Of a DNA stretch of 64,000 bases, positions 18,879 to 30,166 are shown piece by piece; position 1 is the first letter of the stretch; each line of letters opens with the position of its first letter. The DNA is from JAGQOZ01 sp041399205 (lineage in GTDB: Bacteria > Planctomycetota > Planctomycetia > Pirellulales > Pirellulaceae): assembly GCA_041399205.1 (NCBI GenBank), contig JAWKTK010000017.1:124001-188000 (forward strand), given 5' to 3'. The notes under the pieces are model-generated. The model worked only from the letters and a program-made list of their open reading frames with translations, made no database searches and was not told where the DNA came from. The position numbers were made by a program, and so were the translations under genes.

Positions 18879-20333
18879 TTGGCTTCCAACCGAAAAACAC
18901 GCATGCCACAATTTGGCCGATTCGTCCTGACACTTTTGCTGGCGTTGTCGTCAGCATTCACGTTATGGGCCTCGCCGAATGTCGTTCTATTCTATGCCGA
19001 CGATTTGGGTTGGGCCGATGTGGCGTGCCAAGGTACTGCGTATTTGGAAACGCCGCACATAGATCGTTTGGCGACGGAAGGCATGCGGTTTACGCAAGCG
19101 TACGCCGCCGCTGCCAATTGTGCTCCTTCTCGAGCCAGCTTGTTGACTGGCTGTTATCCACCTCGGCATGGCATTTTTACCGTTGGAAATTCAGATCGAG
19201 GCAATGCGAAAAATCGACAATTAGTGCCGGTCCAAAATCGTACCACATTAGACGGCGAATTCGTCACGTTGGGAACCCTTTTCCACAATGCAGGATATCG
19301 CACTTGCGTTGCCGGCAAATGGCATGTTTCGCCCGATCCACGTCGCTTTGGTTTTGACATCAACTTTGGCGGAAATCACGCCGGACATCCCAAAAGCTAT
19401 TTTTCGCCGTACCACAACCCGCAGCTACCTGACGGGCCAGCTGGTGAACATTTGCCGGAGCGTTTGGGACGCGATGTTGCTCACTGGATAAGTCAAAATG
19501 CAGACGGACCATTCTTTGTTTACTTGCCGTTCTATTCGGTCCATACACCCATTCAAGCCCGTCCGGAACTCGCCAAAAAATATCAGACAAAACGTTCGCA
19601 ATGGCCTGCTGCGCCGCAGACAGCTGCCTACGCTGCCATGATTGAATCAATGGATGCAGCCATGGGACAGGTGCTCGACACATTGGACCGATTGCAATTG
19701 ACGGATAACACGATGGTGATTTTTACTTCCGACAATGGGCCGCATGGCGCGGTGTCTAACGCAGATCCGCTACGAGGTTCCAAGGGGATGTTTTACGAAG
19801 GCGGTATTCGCGAACCGCTCATCGTTCGCTATCCCAAAATCGTCCAGCCGAATCAAGTTTGTGAACAAGTGGTCCATCAGGTAGACCTGTTTCCTACGCT
19901 GCAGGAATTGATTGGCGGAAAACAGGTTCCGCAAGAATTGGACGGTGTCAGCTTGTTGCCGGTGCTACGAGGTCAGCCGCTGGCGGAGCGGGATTTGTAT
20001 TGGCATTTTCCCTGCTATTTGGAAGGGGGCCCGAAGAACATTCGAGGATCTAAGTATGCGAAACATTGGCGAACCACGCCTTGTAGTGTCATTCGCAGCG
20101 GCAACTGGAAACTGATTGAATACTTTGAAGACGGCCAATTCGAACTCTACAATTTGGCCCGTGATCCGCGCGAATCGACTAACCTGTTCGCAACCAACCA
20201 AGTTGAAGCTCAACGGCTGAAGACGTCACTTCGCGAATGGCAGGAATCGGTCGACGCACCTATCCCCAAACAACGCAATCCTCAATTCCGGCGAGTTGTT
20301 CCTGACACAGCAACGGGCACGGCAATTCCGTGA
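18879..20333 (+). CDS. Secreted sulfatase, type I (formylglycine)
   Basis: A 484-residue sulfatase. A signal peptide (VLTLLLALSSAFTLWA) leads into NVVLFYADDLGWADV (metal-binding aspartates), then CAPSRASLLTG, the C-x-P-S-R motif whose cysteine is converted to formylglycine, and GKWHVS. TSDNGPHG supplies further metal ligands. It should hydrolyse a sulfate ester, probably on a sulfated polysaccharide, outside the cytoplasm. The TTG start at 18879 has AAGGA eight bases upstream; the internal ATG at 18903 lacks a ribosome-binding site. It is divergent from the DUF1592/DUF1552 pair and ends before a good terminator. Confidence 0.9.
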   Translation: MASNRKTRMPQFGRFVLTLLLALSSAFTLWASPNVVLFYADDLGWADVACQGTAYLETPHIDRLATEGMRFTQAYAAAANCAPSRASLLTGCYPPRHGIFTVGNSDRGNAKNRQLVPVQNRTTLDGEFVTLGTLFHNAGYRTCVAGKWHVSPDPRRFGFDINFGGNHAGHPKSYFSPYHNPQLPDGPAGEHLPERLGRDVAHWISQNADGPFFVYLPFYSVHTPIQARPELAKKYQTKRSQWPAAPQTAAYAAMIESMDAAMGQVLDTLDRLQLTDNTMVIFTSDNGPHGAVSNADPLRGSKGMFYEGGIREPLIVRYPKIVQPNQVCEQVVHQVDLFPTLQELIGGKQVPQELDGVSLLPVLRGQPLAERDLYWHFPCYLEGGPKNIRGSKYAKHWRTTPCSVIRSGNWKLIEYFEDGQFELYNLARDPRESTNLFATNQVEAQRLKTSLREWQESVDAPIPKQRNPQFRRVVPDTATGTAIP

Positions 20334-20449
20334 TCGACATCTAGTGCCACCACGGATTCAACGGGAATCAATTTATTCACAGGCGATTCGGCGGAACATG
20401 GTAACGTCACGATCCAGCTTCAAGAACCTGGCCGCCATCGACAAGTTTG

Positions 20450-20471
20450 GACGGATATTTCCGTCTTTTTT
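20450..20471 (+). terminator. Rho-independent terminator after the sulfatase
   Basis: GACGGA-TATT-TCCGTC forms a perfect 6-bp stem with a 4-base loop, followed directly by six T. It lies about 115 bases after the sulfatase stop and upstream of the tRNA gene. Confidence 0.7.
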
Positions 20472-20560
20472 AGTCGTTCGGGGCCCATGACCCCACTTGT
20501 AACAATCTTTGATCACGCTATGATCAACACTTCTTCAAATTCGTGGCCTCCGCCACGTCT

Positions 20561-21881
<1,321 letters not shown>

Positions 21882-21920
21882 AGGTCTTTCCTTCCGTTCT
21901 TAGAGTGAATAAGGATTGGC

Positions 21921-22334
21921 TTAGAACAGCTGGGGCGTTGGCGCGTCCTGGCTGTTTGCCTTTATAGTCGAATGTTGATGTCTTGCCAAAACGCTTTTGA
22001 AGAATCCACAACAGTATCGGCACACGACTGACTTTGTCATTCGATCGATTCGCCAACTGCCCGCGATCGGATCGTGGTTACATTGACGAAAGTAGCTGTC
22101 ATTGGCTTTGGGTAATTCGTCGAATTCGATATTGCCGTAGCCAATTCTGTCAAATCGATCGTCGTCAACTGCATTCGTACGCAATGTCGACAACCTGCCT
22201 GAGCCAATTCGTTTATCCAAATCGATTGACGATACCACTGTTGAATTCGGGAACGAATCCTTGGCCAACATTGTTTCGCTATCGGGATTCGCAACTTCGA
22301 TCCCCAGCGAACCAAAAAATGTTGCAACGTCCAT
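21921..22334 (-). CDS. Small zinc-finger-like protein of the element
   Basis: A 137-residue protein with no recognised family name. Its C-terminal third has a Cys/His pattern: CNHDP about residue 85, then WRIDRMTKSVVCRYCCGFF, where CxxC pairs could bind zinc, as in small phage or plasmid proteins next to primases. AGGAG about ten bases before the ATG supports translation. It lies 39 bases upstream of the integrase on the same strand and may be cotranscribed with it. A DNA-binding or regulatory role is a guess. Confidence 0.6.
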   Translation of the reverse strand: MDVATFFGSLGIEVANPDSETMLAKDSFPNSTVVSSIDLDKRIGSGRLSTLRTNAVDDDRFDRIGYGNIEFDELPKANDSYFRQCNHDPIAGSWRIDRMTKSVVCRYCCGFFKSVLARHQHSTIKANSQDAPTPQLF

Positions 22335-22406
22335 AGGTTTCTATCTCCTATTTTCCTTCCTGTCCGAATAAAAGCTCTGGGCAGGTCCAGACAAGTACCC
22401 TATGCA

Positions 22407-22499
22407 CCCCAGGGGCACTGTCGCTGATACCGCGAGCCTTAATTACCGCACAGAACGGCAACAGGCACGCATTGAACCAACAACACATAGCCCCTGGGG
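22407..22499. repeat. GC-rich inverted repeat upstream of the zinc-finger gene
   Basis: CCCCAGGGGC at 22407-22416 is the inverse of GCCCCTGGGG at 22490-22499; each arm is itself nearly palindromic. It lies in a 190-base non-coding gap downstream of the primase-helicase gene, a possible replication or regulatory site of the element. Confidence 0.35.
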
Positions 22500-22527
22500 A
22501 AGTGCACTAAGGGCACATGATCACAGG

Positions 22528-24650
22528 TCAAAAGACCTCCTCGTCCGAGTCCAAACCGAGGTCCATGCCATAGTTGGTTTCAATCGCAACCAATTGGTCA
22601 AGCGACGTCTGGCTGTAGATTTTCTTTCCATTGCTCTTGTTGGTGATGACTTCGTACCGTCGTAGATGAGTGGCAACGGCCTTGGGTGACCAGCTACTGA
22701 ATCCGGGGTCATGCAATTTCGCTTGTTCCAGGATGTCTTTCGGCTGCGGCTTTTTACCTAGCTGAATACACTCGGCCAGAATTCGTAATAACGTCTCGTC
22801 CTGGTCGTCGGTCGTTTCGTCTTGTGAATCGTGGATCACTAACTTCGCGTGGTCTTGCATCATCGGTAACAAGTCGCTCATACCCGATTCTTCAATCCAT
22901 GCCGCCAGTGCCAACAGCGGCTGCCACAATTCATAGTCTCGGCCGCTCATCGGTGGGCAGACGTCGTCCCGATCGACATAGCGCAACACCTCGACTCCGC
23001 GTTCTAGCGCCAACACGTACAATTGATCACGAAGTTCCTGCCAACACGTAGGGTCGGCGTCGATTTTTCGACGAGGTTTCTGCGAGTCTTTACCCGTGCG
23101 AAACATTATGATGCGTATAGCCCGACTTCCCAGCGCTGGAGGCAATCCCTGAATACAGGCAATTGCTTTTGGACCATAGACATCAAACTGCACCGTTTTG
23201 AACTTGTCACCAACCTTTTCCATGCGAGTTGCCGAGCCACCTCGTTTGTAGCCGGCCAGCAGCATGGACAAAAGTTCATGTTGATCGGACGAACGATCTT
23301 TCAGCCGCTCGGCTTCGTCGTAGATCAGGGTACCACCTCGCGAATCCAGCGTCCGGAAAACACTCGCTGCGGAAATGTTGCTGGTCGAATAGCTGCGAAA
23401 CGCCAAGCGTTCCAGGATCTCGAACACGCGACTCTTACCACTCCCTTTCGGGCCGCCAAAATATAGATACGGTACTGCCGGCCAAGCATGATAGAAGTAG
23501 GTCAATAGGATCCAAATGGCGATAGTCGAAACGGTGCCAATAGCCTTATCTTTCGGAAAGTCGATAAAGTAGTGGATTCGTTCACAAAGACGCATGAAAA
23601 CTTCGTTCGGCGAGGGCGAACTGAGTGAACCGTCGTGCCATGCTATTCGCGAAGCACGAGACCACTCGCGCGCCTGTGGCTGTTTCGCTGGTCGGCGGAT
23701 AAGGTTGGACGAAGTAGGTCGCCTTATCGGTGGTCAGGATTTGTTCGAGCGGCCGTTGTTCGCGGCGCCCATCTGCCCAGCGTAGGTACAGGACGTGCCG
23801 AGTCTGAATCCCATCGTCAGTTCTGACTTTCGTCGGGACGCCTACACCTGATAGTTCTGGCAACACAATACGTTCAGGTCGAATGATGTTCTCGATGTCG
23901 ATTTCTTCCAAAACGACACTGCCAGATTCATCCTTTGTCCGCTTCGGATTTGCCACCTTAACGACCTTGTCTTCCCTGGGAGTGTCACTGTTGAGCACCG
24001 ATTCAATAACAAGCTTGATCTCCCACGCCTCAAGCGGCGGAGAATTATTCGCATTCCAAGATTCAACCAATTCGGTAAGGTGGTCCATCGTTAACCGCTC
24101 GTGCGTGTCTTCCGTGATGAACGCGGCCAAATTACCCGCCAAGCTAAATGCGGCCATGTTTCTTTGGCCTTCGCCCTTTGGTTCCGCTTTGGCAACGTAC
24201 TGACGAGCCCGCAGCAGCATTAGCTCGTACGTGTTGCTTGGGGCAAAACGAATCGGAACCGACTCGGCACGCTTTTCCTTCAACGCCGGCGAGGTTGCCC
24301 CACGTGGTGGCGGCGTTCGCTTTTTGACCAATTCGTCCAGCGCCTGCTGGCCATCCGCTACGGTTTCAAAGCCTGGAACGACGCAACCAGTCATGCACCA
24401 AAACCGTTTGTGATCGTAGATTTCGATCTGTGCGGCTTTGGGCGAAGTTTGCTGTTCTTCCACCTTGTAGACGCACCTGGATTTCGCTGGTTTCTTGCCA
24501 AGCAAACGACCTTGACACCACCTTGACACCCGTCCCGCTGGGCGAAACTTCACAATACGAACCAAACGCACTGACAATTTCGTTTGCCCAAGACATCAAT
24601 ATACACCGGCACACTCCAGTGCGCACATTAGAACGGCCGCAGGTCTCCAC
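22528..24650 (-). pseudogene. Primase-helicase (NrS-1 polymerase/PrimPol-like), 5'-truncated and frameshifted
   Basis: Three frames together give a planctomycete primase-helicase. The visible N-terminal piece has YCEVSPSGTGVKV, the end of a primase-polymerase-like domain. It continues in another frame with LLGKKPAKSR and IYDHKRFWCMTGCV, a helical linker (LLRARQYVAKAEPKGEGQRN), and ATYFVQPYPP. After a shift near 23680 comes an AAA/helicase domain with Walker A FGGPKGSGKSR and Walker B GTLIYDEAE, ending at 22528. Shifts lie near 24515 and 23680. The part expected before the SPSGTG box, including catalytic acidic residues, is missing; instead the next gene ends 53 bases away. It would have replicated the element but is probably inactive. 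Confidence 0.65.
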
Positions 24651-24702
24651 CGCGGGGTGGAGACTGTTCGCGGCTTACCGATTTCTGGGATTGCCAGCAG
24701 GT

Positions 24703-26837
24703 TTACGAGTTTTTTTCATTGATGGTTCGCAATTGCCGCCGAATTGAAATAACCGACAACAGTAACCACGTCCAAGCCGAGCCTGTCGGTTCGGGGACAA
24801 CATTCACATCTGCCGAGAATCCGCCGGCGCTAAACGCGGCCACAAGGTCGGCCGTTGAAAACATTCCGTCGCCATTCCAGTCGCCGTCGGCCCAGCCCGC
24901 TAGATCTCCGGTTTCGAATAACCCAGCAGTGAAGACTTGAACAAAGTCGCTCGAATCAAACCGTCCGTCCAAATTCGAATCACCTAATGGTGTTCCCAAG
25001 ACATCATGGATCAAGAACAGTCGGTCCGCATCAGTTGGCCGTCCATCTTGATCCACGTCCCACATTGCCTTTTCAGGATTCATTCGCAGACCAATGGCCA
25101 ACATGTCCAAATCCTGGACGTCGACAAGGCCATCTCGATTCAAGTCCCCCAGCAATGCGGAATCTAACCGCCGCAGTATCACCATTGCGTCATTCGAAAA
25201 GAAGTCGCGGTTTGAACGATTGATACTGTACAGGTCGAACTCGATCGGTTCACTGTTTTCAAATTGCCCGGTCAATACGACATTTCGGTCAGCGACGATA
25301 ACTTCATTCGAATTACCGAATTCGATCGGAACGCCGTCCAGCGCAAACGAATCGCCAGCAATGGTCACCGACGTTCCGCCCGCGACAGATAGTTTTCCTT
25401 CGAATAGTCCGCCGGCAATCTCCATTTCGCCACCCTGAATGAACGTGCTACCGAACGAACCACCAGATATCCGCCCACGAGAATTTTCGAAAGCAAGGTC
25501 GTCGCCGAATAGTCCGCCTTCAACTGAAACTTCACTGTCAATGACGGTCGCCTGTCCTACGAACGCACCGCCGGCAACGGAAAACTTGCTGTTGGTCAAT
25601 GTCGGACCGAAGTCAACGATTCCGCCTTCCACGGTAAAGCTTGAGCCGATCAATACTAGGTCTGTCGCCACGAACCCAGACTTCACCGTTAAGTCACTCG
25701 AGTACATTTCGATGTCACTTCCTAACACACCATCAACGGTAATCTCTGTTCCTTCCATTGAAACATTGCCGTGAAAGTACCCATCCTGCGTAACGTTTAC
25801 GATGGCCCCACGCCCGGGAATGATGCGCCGCCCTGGATCATTGTCGACAAATAAAACTTGGTTTAGCCGTGGGTGAAACATGCCATCAACCGATGTGCGA
25901 AAACTCCCTTCGTTCACCGGGTTTTCCCTAAAAGATAGTTCTACCATGGTTTCGGGAAGAATGGCGACAAATGGCGAACCATCTTCCAGGTTTCCGGACA
26001 AGATGTCGTTTTCTTTCGCGTCGAACTCTGCTTCCGAAACCCGGTCGCCATTCAACCAGAATTCGCTACCTCGAAAACGTACAGATGGGTTTCGCGACGA
26101 CAATCGAATCGGTTGATATATAGTGCCGCCACCAATATCTGTATTGGAACCATCGGAAACGGAGACGCGTTCAAATTCTCCGCCGTCGATCTTGACTGTT
26201 CCCGAGTTATAAAACCCATCGAAAACGCCCTGCGTAATCCACATATCTCCAAGATTCCAGAGCCAGTCTTCAAATCTGCCTCCATTGATATTGGTGATTC
26301 CCGCGAGCTGGGGTGCTTGATTAAGGTTGACGCCGCCCTGAAACAGTCCGCCATTGATCGTCAATGTCAGCCCGCGTCGAGCGTCAAAATCTGGACCGAA
26401 TTCACCGCCATTGATCTCAAGTGTTCCGCTCGCTTGAGAGCAGCAATTTGCATTGCCTCCGAAGTCAGTCCCAACCAAAAATGCCACCGTTAACTACGAC
26501 GTTGGCATTTTTTGGATACGACGAAGCCTGCTCGGAACTCGCCGTCGTGAATTATGGTTCCGGACGCCAAATCTGTGACTCCATGAATCGGCGATATTCC
26601 TCCGTATACGTTCACTGGCACAGACAACGTTGTTGCCACCGTACCTCCGTAAATGTTGTATTCAACGTTCTCATTCGTCGGCATTTGTTCAAGGACACCG
26701 CCGTCAAACAGATTGATTTGAGTGTTCGCACCAATCTCTGCCGGCAATGTGTCTGGCGGAATGTTGATGACGGTTTCGAATTGCGAATAACAAGCGGTTG
26801 CGGAGATCGCCCAAATAAGAACTGCGGAGCGGTACAT
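24703..26837 (-). CDS. Secreted repeat protein with dockerin and C-terminal sorting helix (apparent frameshifts)
   Basis: After a signal peptide (MYRSAVLIWAISATA) the protein is a long series of short glycine-rich beta repeats of the form INGGxF / VEGGxFG, consistent with a right-handed beta-helix. Toward the C-terminus there are dockerin-like calcium loops (LGDLNRDGLVDVQDLDML, GDSNLDGRFDSSDFVQVF, GDWNGDGMFSTADLVAAF) and a VPEPTG motif with hydrophobic helix and arginines (PEP-CTERM-like). The frame changes at 26508-26513 (T6) and back at 26477-26481 (A5); correcting both gives one protein of about 710 residues. AAGGA seven bases before ATG 26837 supports the start. It is cargo of the element, probably a cell-surface or matrix protein. 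Confidence 0.7.
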
Positions 26838-27053
26838 TCTTTTGTCCTTCAAGGAAGTCTTCGAGATGTGAAACGCGTACATTTTGGCTTGGTTAAACCA
26901 AGTTTCGCAACCCGATTCACAAACCGGCTTCAGAAGCTTGTCGCGATTGTCGTTCAGATCGGATTAACTCGCTTGCTGGAAATTGACGAACGACATGATA
27001 TAACGGCGAATTTCGCAACTAGACCACTACTCCCGCCACAAAGGCGTTACAGC

Positions 27054-27845
27054 ATGAAATACCGCTTTGAATCTCTAGAAGACCGTCGTGTCCTTGCCAG
27101 CTCCGCGACTCTGGCGACTCTCTTGCTGCTCTTTAGTTCGTCGTGTTCACCGCCCAATGACAGTAACGACGCGCATTCTCAACTTTCAAACGTCGTACCT
27201 GAGGATGAAGTATTCGAGAAATCTGCTAACGAGCCAACGAGCAAAGATGATCCTAATGAAGGCAAACATTCAGCCTCATTTGTATCAGGCGTCGACTCCC
27301 GAGAGGAACATCTACCAGCACCAAACCTTGCAAAAGGACCACTTGAAGATGCCTACAAAATCCCTGGGCTAAATCCTGAGCAGGCTGGAATTGTTGATCG
27401 TCAATGGCGCAAATACCGCGATTTAAAATGGTGGCAGTACCCAAATACGCGTATTCCAACACGGGAAGTTTTGGGCGAACCGTTTATCCGTGAGCTAGAG
27501 CATCCGGACCGAGAAGCAGAAATTTGTCTGGCCGCCTTAGCTTCAATGTTTGATTGGAGTGAAGAACCGGACAGCGAATTTGGCAGGCTACTACGTAAGG
27601 AAAACCAAGCTTGCGTTTTCAGCAGTAATACAAAAGGTGAAGAAGTCGTAGTGCGAATTGGCAACGCTCGCCAAGTCTATTGGGGATTGATGGACGGTCG
27701 TTGGTCCGTCCATCCTGCGGACTTTCTGTTGTTCTATTCAATGGAAGATGAAAACGTCGTTATTCACCGAATCGATACACTGGGTGGCTATTGGGTGAAC
27801 GACCGATTTGAGTTGGCTGTATTAGCGAAGTATTGTCAACCCTAG
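27054..27845 (+). CDS. LEPR-XLL-type secreted protein, unknown function
   Basis: A 263-residue protein. The N-terminus YRFESLEDRRVLASS matches the LEPR-XLL pattern found at the start of many planctomycete extracellular proteins; it continues with a hydrophobic stretch and SSSCSPP, which could be a lipoprotein-like site. Residues 30-100 are polar and low complexity; the rest (VDRQWRKYRDLKWWQYPN, VVVRIGNARQVYWG) has no family I recognise. It is divergent from the dockerin gene with about 216 bases between the two starts. ATG 27054 was chosen because it begins at the LEPR motif; an upstream in-frame extension is not supported. Confidence 0.65.
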   Translation: MKYRFESLEDRRVLASSATLATLLLLFSSSCSPPNDSNDAHSQLSNVVPEDEVFEKSANEPTSKDDPNEGKHSASFVSGVDSREEHLPAPNLAKGPLEDAYKIPGLNPEQAGIVDRQWRKYRDLKWWQYPNTRIPTREVLGEPFIRELEHPDREAEICLAALASMFDWSEEPDSEFGRLLRKENQACVFSSNTKGEEVVVRIGNARQVYWGLMDGRWSVHPADFLLFYSMEDENVVIHRIDTLGGYWVNDRFELAVLAKYCQP

Positions 27846-27988
27846 GAAACTCGTAACGTCCATAGCGTGCTCACGATTGCATCGCGGTGGAATCATCTTG
27901 GTTGGTTAGAGTCAACCTTGCCCTACGTGGATCACCCGTTTCAACGTGCAAACATCGTCGATACTTGGATGCCCTGTTTTGGGCGAGT

Positions 27989-28010
27989 GGGTGGTATGGA
28001 GGGGCCCCAT
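27989..28010 (+). repeat. 22-bp repeat with GGGGCCCC core, copy 1
   Basis: The 22 bases ending ggtatggaggggccccat recur exactly at 29687-29708 inside the same element. Flanks show only scattered similarity. This copy lies in the 260-base non-coding gap between the LEPR-XLL gene and the DUF4268 remnant. Confidence 0.6.
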
Positions 28011-28105
28011 AGCTTACTGAATCCCCGATTTACTCCGCTGCCCCACGTCGTGAACGTGGCAATTTTCCGTTCCACTCGACTTCGCTTCTAATCGTATTTC
28101 AAAGC

Positions 28106-29066
28106 TCAGCTTCTTAGTTGTTTGGCGGGTTCTGAAAACGTCCGATGCATATTCTGAACCTGGTCGTACAGCCAATCAATAAGGTCGGACCAAGTTGACC
28201 GATTTGTTAAGTCTTCAATTTCTTTTTCGATCCTTACGCAACTCTGTTTGTTATCTGGACGCGGTTCCCAACTTAGCCGAGTCGCATCATCACCGTAGAC
28301 TTCCGCGAGTGCGTCCTTTTGCCGTTCAATTGCAGCATAATTGGATTTTGCTTCGGTCCCACCAAATACAAGCGAAACACCAATCCTGGACTCACGTTGT
28401 GTTACAAAAGCACTGATCCAAATACCGGTCTTACCAAGCGACATGTCGTAGAAACTCTGTGGGTGCGCCTTCGTTGGAGCTACCAATCCGCCCTTCGCCA
28501 ATATCGATTCCCTAAAGCTTGCCCAGAATTCTAGGTACATTTCTCGGGTGTCCGTCAATGAACCGGTAATCAATCTCTCGCGAGGCCCGCGTCACAGAAC
28601 GAGTCCAATCGTTCGGTCTACATGCGATGTTAAACTTTGGTGCTACGGGCGAACCGCCGATTCGCCACAATTTCCAAAGCAAAAAAATTAAAAGTCTCGT
28701 CCGTAATTTGATTCAACCAATCCAAAGCGGCCCGGTGTTCCTCGCGAATCTCGGCCGCTACCCAAACGATCGTTACCGCATCCAGGCCTGCGGCATACGT
28801 CATCAACTGGCCAAGATGAATATGGTCCGTCTTTTCCAGTTGGTTCTCGATCAAGACCCAACTGTTGGTAAGCGTATCCTTGCACAGAATATCCGGCGCG
28901 GAAGGGCCCCACATTTCGCTCAGTTGCTTCGACTTCCAGGTCCACGCCAATGGCCTCCGAAAGGATCTGATATTCTCTTCTGAGCTGTCCAAGGTGTAAA
29001 ATCACCGGCCTCCGTTTTCCAGATTTGTCGTAGGTCCACCTGTTCTAATCGCCCCAAGGAATGCAT
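28106..29066 (-). pseudogene. DUF4268 domain protein, multiply frameshifted
   Basis: Segments in all three minus frames join into one DUF4268-type protein. It starts MHSLGRLEQVDLRQIWK (ATG 29066) and continues GVDLEVEATERNVGPF, then VLIENQLEKTDHIHLGQL with DAVTIVWVAAEIREEH, then GGSPVAPKFNIACRPNDW, and ends with the C-terminal domain MYLEFWASFRESI and LEFW...SLGKTGIWISA to 28106. At least five indels are needed. The N-terminal half resembles nuclease-fold proteins (ENQLE...HLGQ), and the family appears in restriction or defence contexts, but the activity is not established. It would be about 318 residues when intact. Confidence 0.65.
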
Positions 29067-29302
29067 GTGTCTCCACCAATGAAAATCGTGTTTGATGATT
29101 TTAGGGTTGGATATGATCGACCAATTCGTTTTGTATCAGGGCTCGAAGTTCGCTGAAACAAACGGACGACTCGCGAAACTATCCACCTCAACAAACTACC
29201 AGACGTGTCAAATGACAAAATCTCCCGAACATCTCGTTGTTTCCAAGTCAACCATGACGAATGCCCATCCGCTGCATCGCGTTTGCCGCATGAAGCAACA
29301 GT

Positions 29303-29557
29303 TCAAACGAGTCCATCGGACATTCTCCGCGCGACTTCGGCTTGTTGCCGGTCGTCACTCCACTGAGGATGCTGTTGCCGGACGGCGGCCAAGGCGATTT
29401 TTCGTGCGGATCGCCACATGTCAAATGCTATCTGCAATCGCTGCGTGGGCGTCTTGCTTCGATACACGGCAACCATCTCTGGTGAGATGACGTTTTCGTC
29501 CTTGCAAAACTGCAATGTAGTTTCCAACTTTGCTGCTCTCGTTTCTGATGCGGTCAC
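29303..29557 (-). CDS. Small planctomycete-type protein, possibly one half of a two-gene module
   Basis: An 84-residue protein from a GTG start. It contains MVAVYRSKTPTQRLQIAF and ARKIALAAVRQQHPQWSD, a pattern I recognise from small planctomycete proteins often encoded just before a nucleotidyltransferase-like gene. The upstream in-frame extension to 29980 is rich in stops in relatives' frames and looks non-coding, so the short start is preferred. A second ATG overlaps its stop (MDSFELLLHAANAMQRMG) but runs only 22 codons before a stop, as though the partner gene had been deleted. The toxin-antitoxin interpretation is inference. Confidence 0.5.
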   Translation of the reverse strand: MTASETRAAKLETTLQFCKDENVISPEMVAVYRSKTPTQRLQIAFDMWRSARKIALAAVRQQHPQWSDDRQQAEVARRMSDGLV

Positions 29558-29686
29558 GGCACCACCATGATTGGATTCAAGGCTTTGGGAATAATTCACA
29601 ATGTACAACCAGACCGCTCGAATCGAAAGTTGCGTCAGCGTAATTCGAACAACGTCGACACTTGGCGTACGTGTTTCCTGGAATAG

Positions 29687-29708
29687 GGGTGGTATGGAGG
29701 GGCCCCAT
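29687..29708 (+). repeat. 22-bp repeat with GGGGCCCC core, copy 2
   Basis: Exact second copy of the sequence at 27989-28010, same orientation, 1.7 kb away. It lies in non-coding sequence upstream of the 84-residue gene. Confidence 0.6.
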
Positions 29709-29976
29709 GACTCGCCAAATGACTCTTTGGTTTTGCCGTCCCCGCGCGGTGGCGACGTCCCATGTGCTCTTGTAGCAGGGCACGATGTGTTTCGTGCGCC
29801 GCAGGTTTTCTTCGGCAAATGGGCTCGATCAGGGTTCGAAGGGCACAAAGGGTACGTCTTCAGTCCTGACCACGGCGTGCCAACACAACGAGCGGAAAAA
29901 GTTCGCCGTGAGACTTCTTGACGGGTGGCCGCCCTTTGATTGTTGTGTGCATTAGATCTCGCGGATGGCACGACAC

Positions 29977-30165
29977 TCAATCACCGATTCCTTCGACCAA
30001 CAACTTGGCAATCACCTGACATTCCTCCGGCGTGAACGCGGCTTTGATTTGGTCGGCAACGCGGGCAAGCTCAACTGCAGATGGCCCACCTGTCGGCCCA
30101 CCTTGTTTTGACGTATTCGAAAGTGTCTTGTTTTTAGCTTCCGTTACGCTTCCTTGAGGGAGCAC
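29977..30165 (-). CDS. 62-codon ORF starting in the att core; probable integrase tail in circular form
   Basis: It begins with GTG inside the right att core and reads LPQGSVTEAKNKT, then an ordered-looking helix pair (LARVADQIKAAFTPEECQVI). The same GTG-CTC-CCT-CAA-GGA codons occur, in the same frame, at the end of the integrase in the left att core. In an excised circle the integrase frame would read straight through att into this ORF and gain a 62-residue tail (about 478 residues in total). In the integrated state it may be silent or made separately from GTG. There is no clear ribosome-binding site of its own. Confidence 0.5.
   Translation of the reverse strand: MLPQGSVTEAKNKTLSNTSKQGGPTGGPSAVELARVADQIKAAFTPEECQVIAKLLVEGIGD
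30082..30101 (+). other. Candidate integrase arm-type site, right end
   Basis: tggcccacctgtcggcccac differs from the left-end site at 20735-20754 by one base and has the same orientation. It ends 50 bases from the right att core. Confidence 0.5.
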
Positions 30166-30166
30166 T
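30151..30166 (+). repeat. Right attachment site (attR core)
   Basis: Exact 16-bp copy of the tRNA-Lys 3' end at 20620-20635. No tRNA body precedes it, so it is a remnant made by integration. Confidence 0.85.

Noticed and set aside
24490..24530. 11-bp tandem duplication (cttgacaccac) as the cause of the primase frameshift
   Set aside because: Removing one copy does not restore the family frame; a single surplus base does.
26421..27053. 211-residue N-terminal extension of the LEPR-XLL protein
   Set aside because: It is antisense to the dockerin gene for most of its length and the LEPR-XLL motif marks the true N-terminus at 27054.
29558..29980. 141-residue N-terminal extension of the 84-residue gene
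   Set aside because: It covers the 22-bp repeat and has no protein-like pattern; the short form matches relatives in length.
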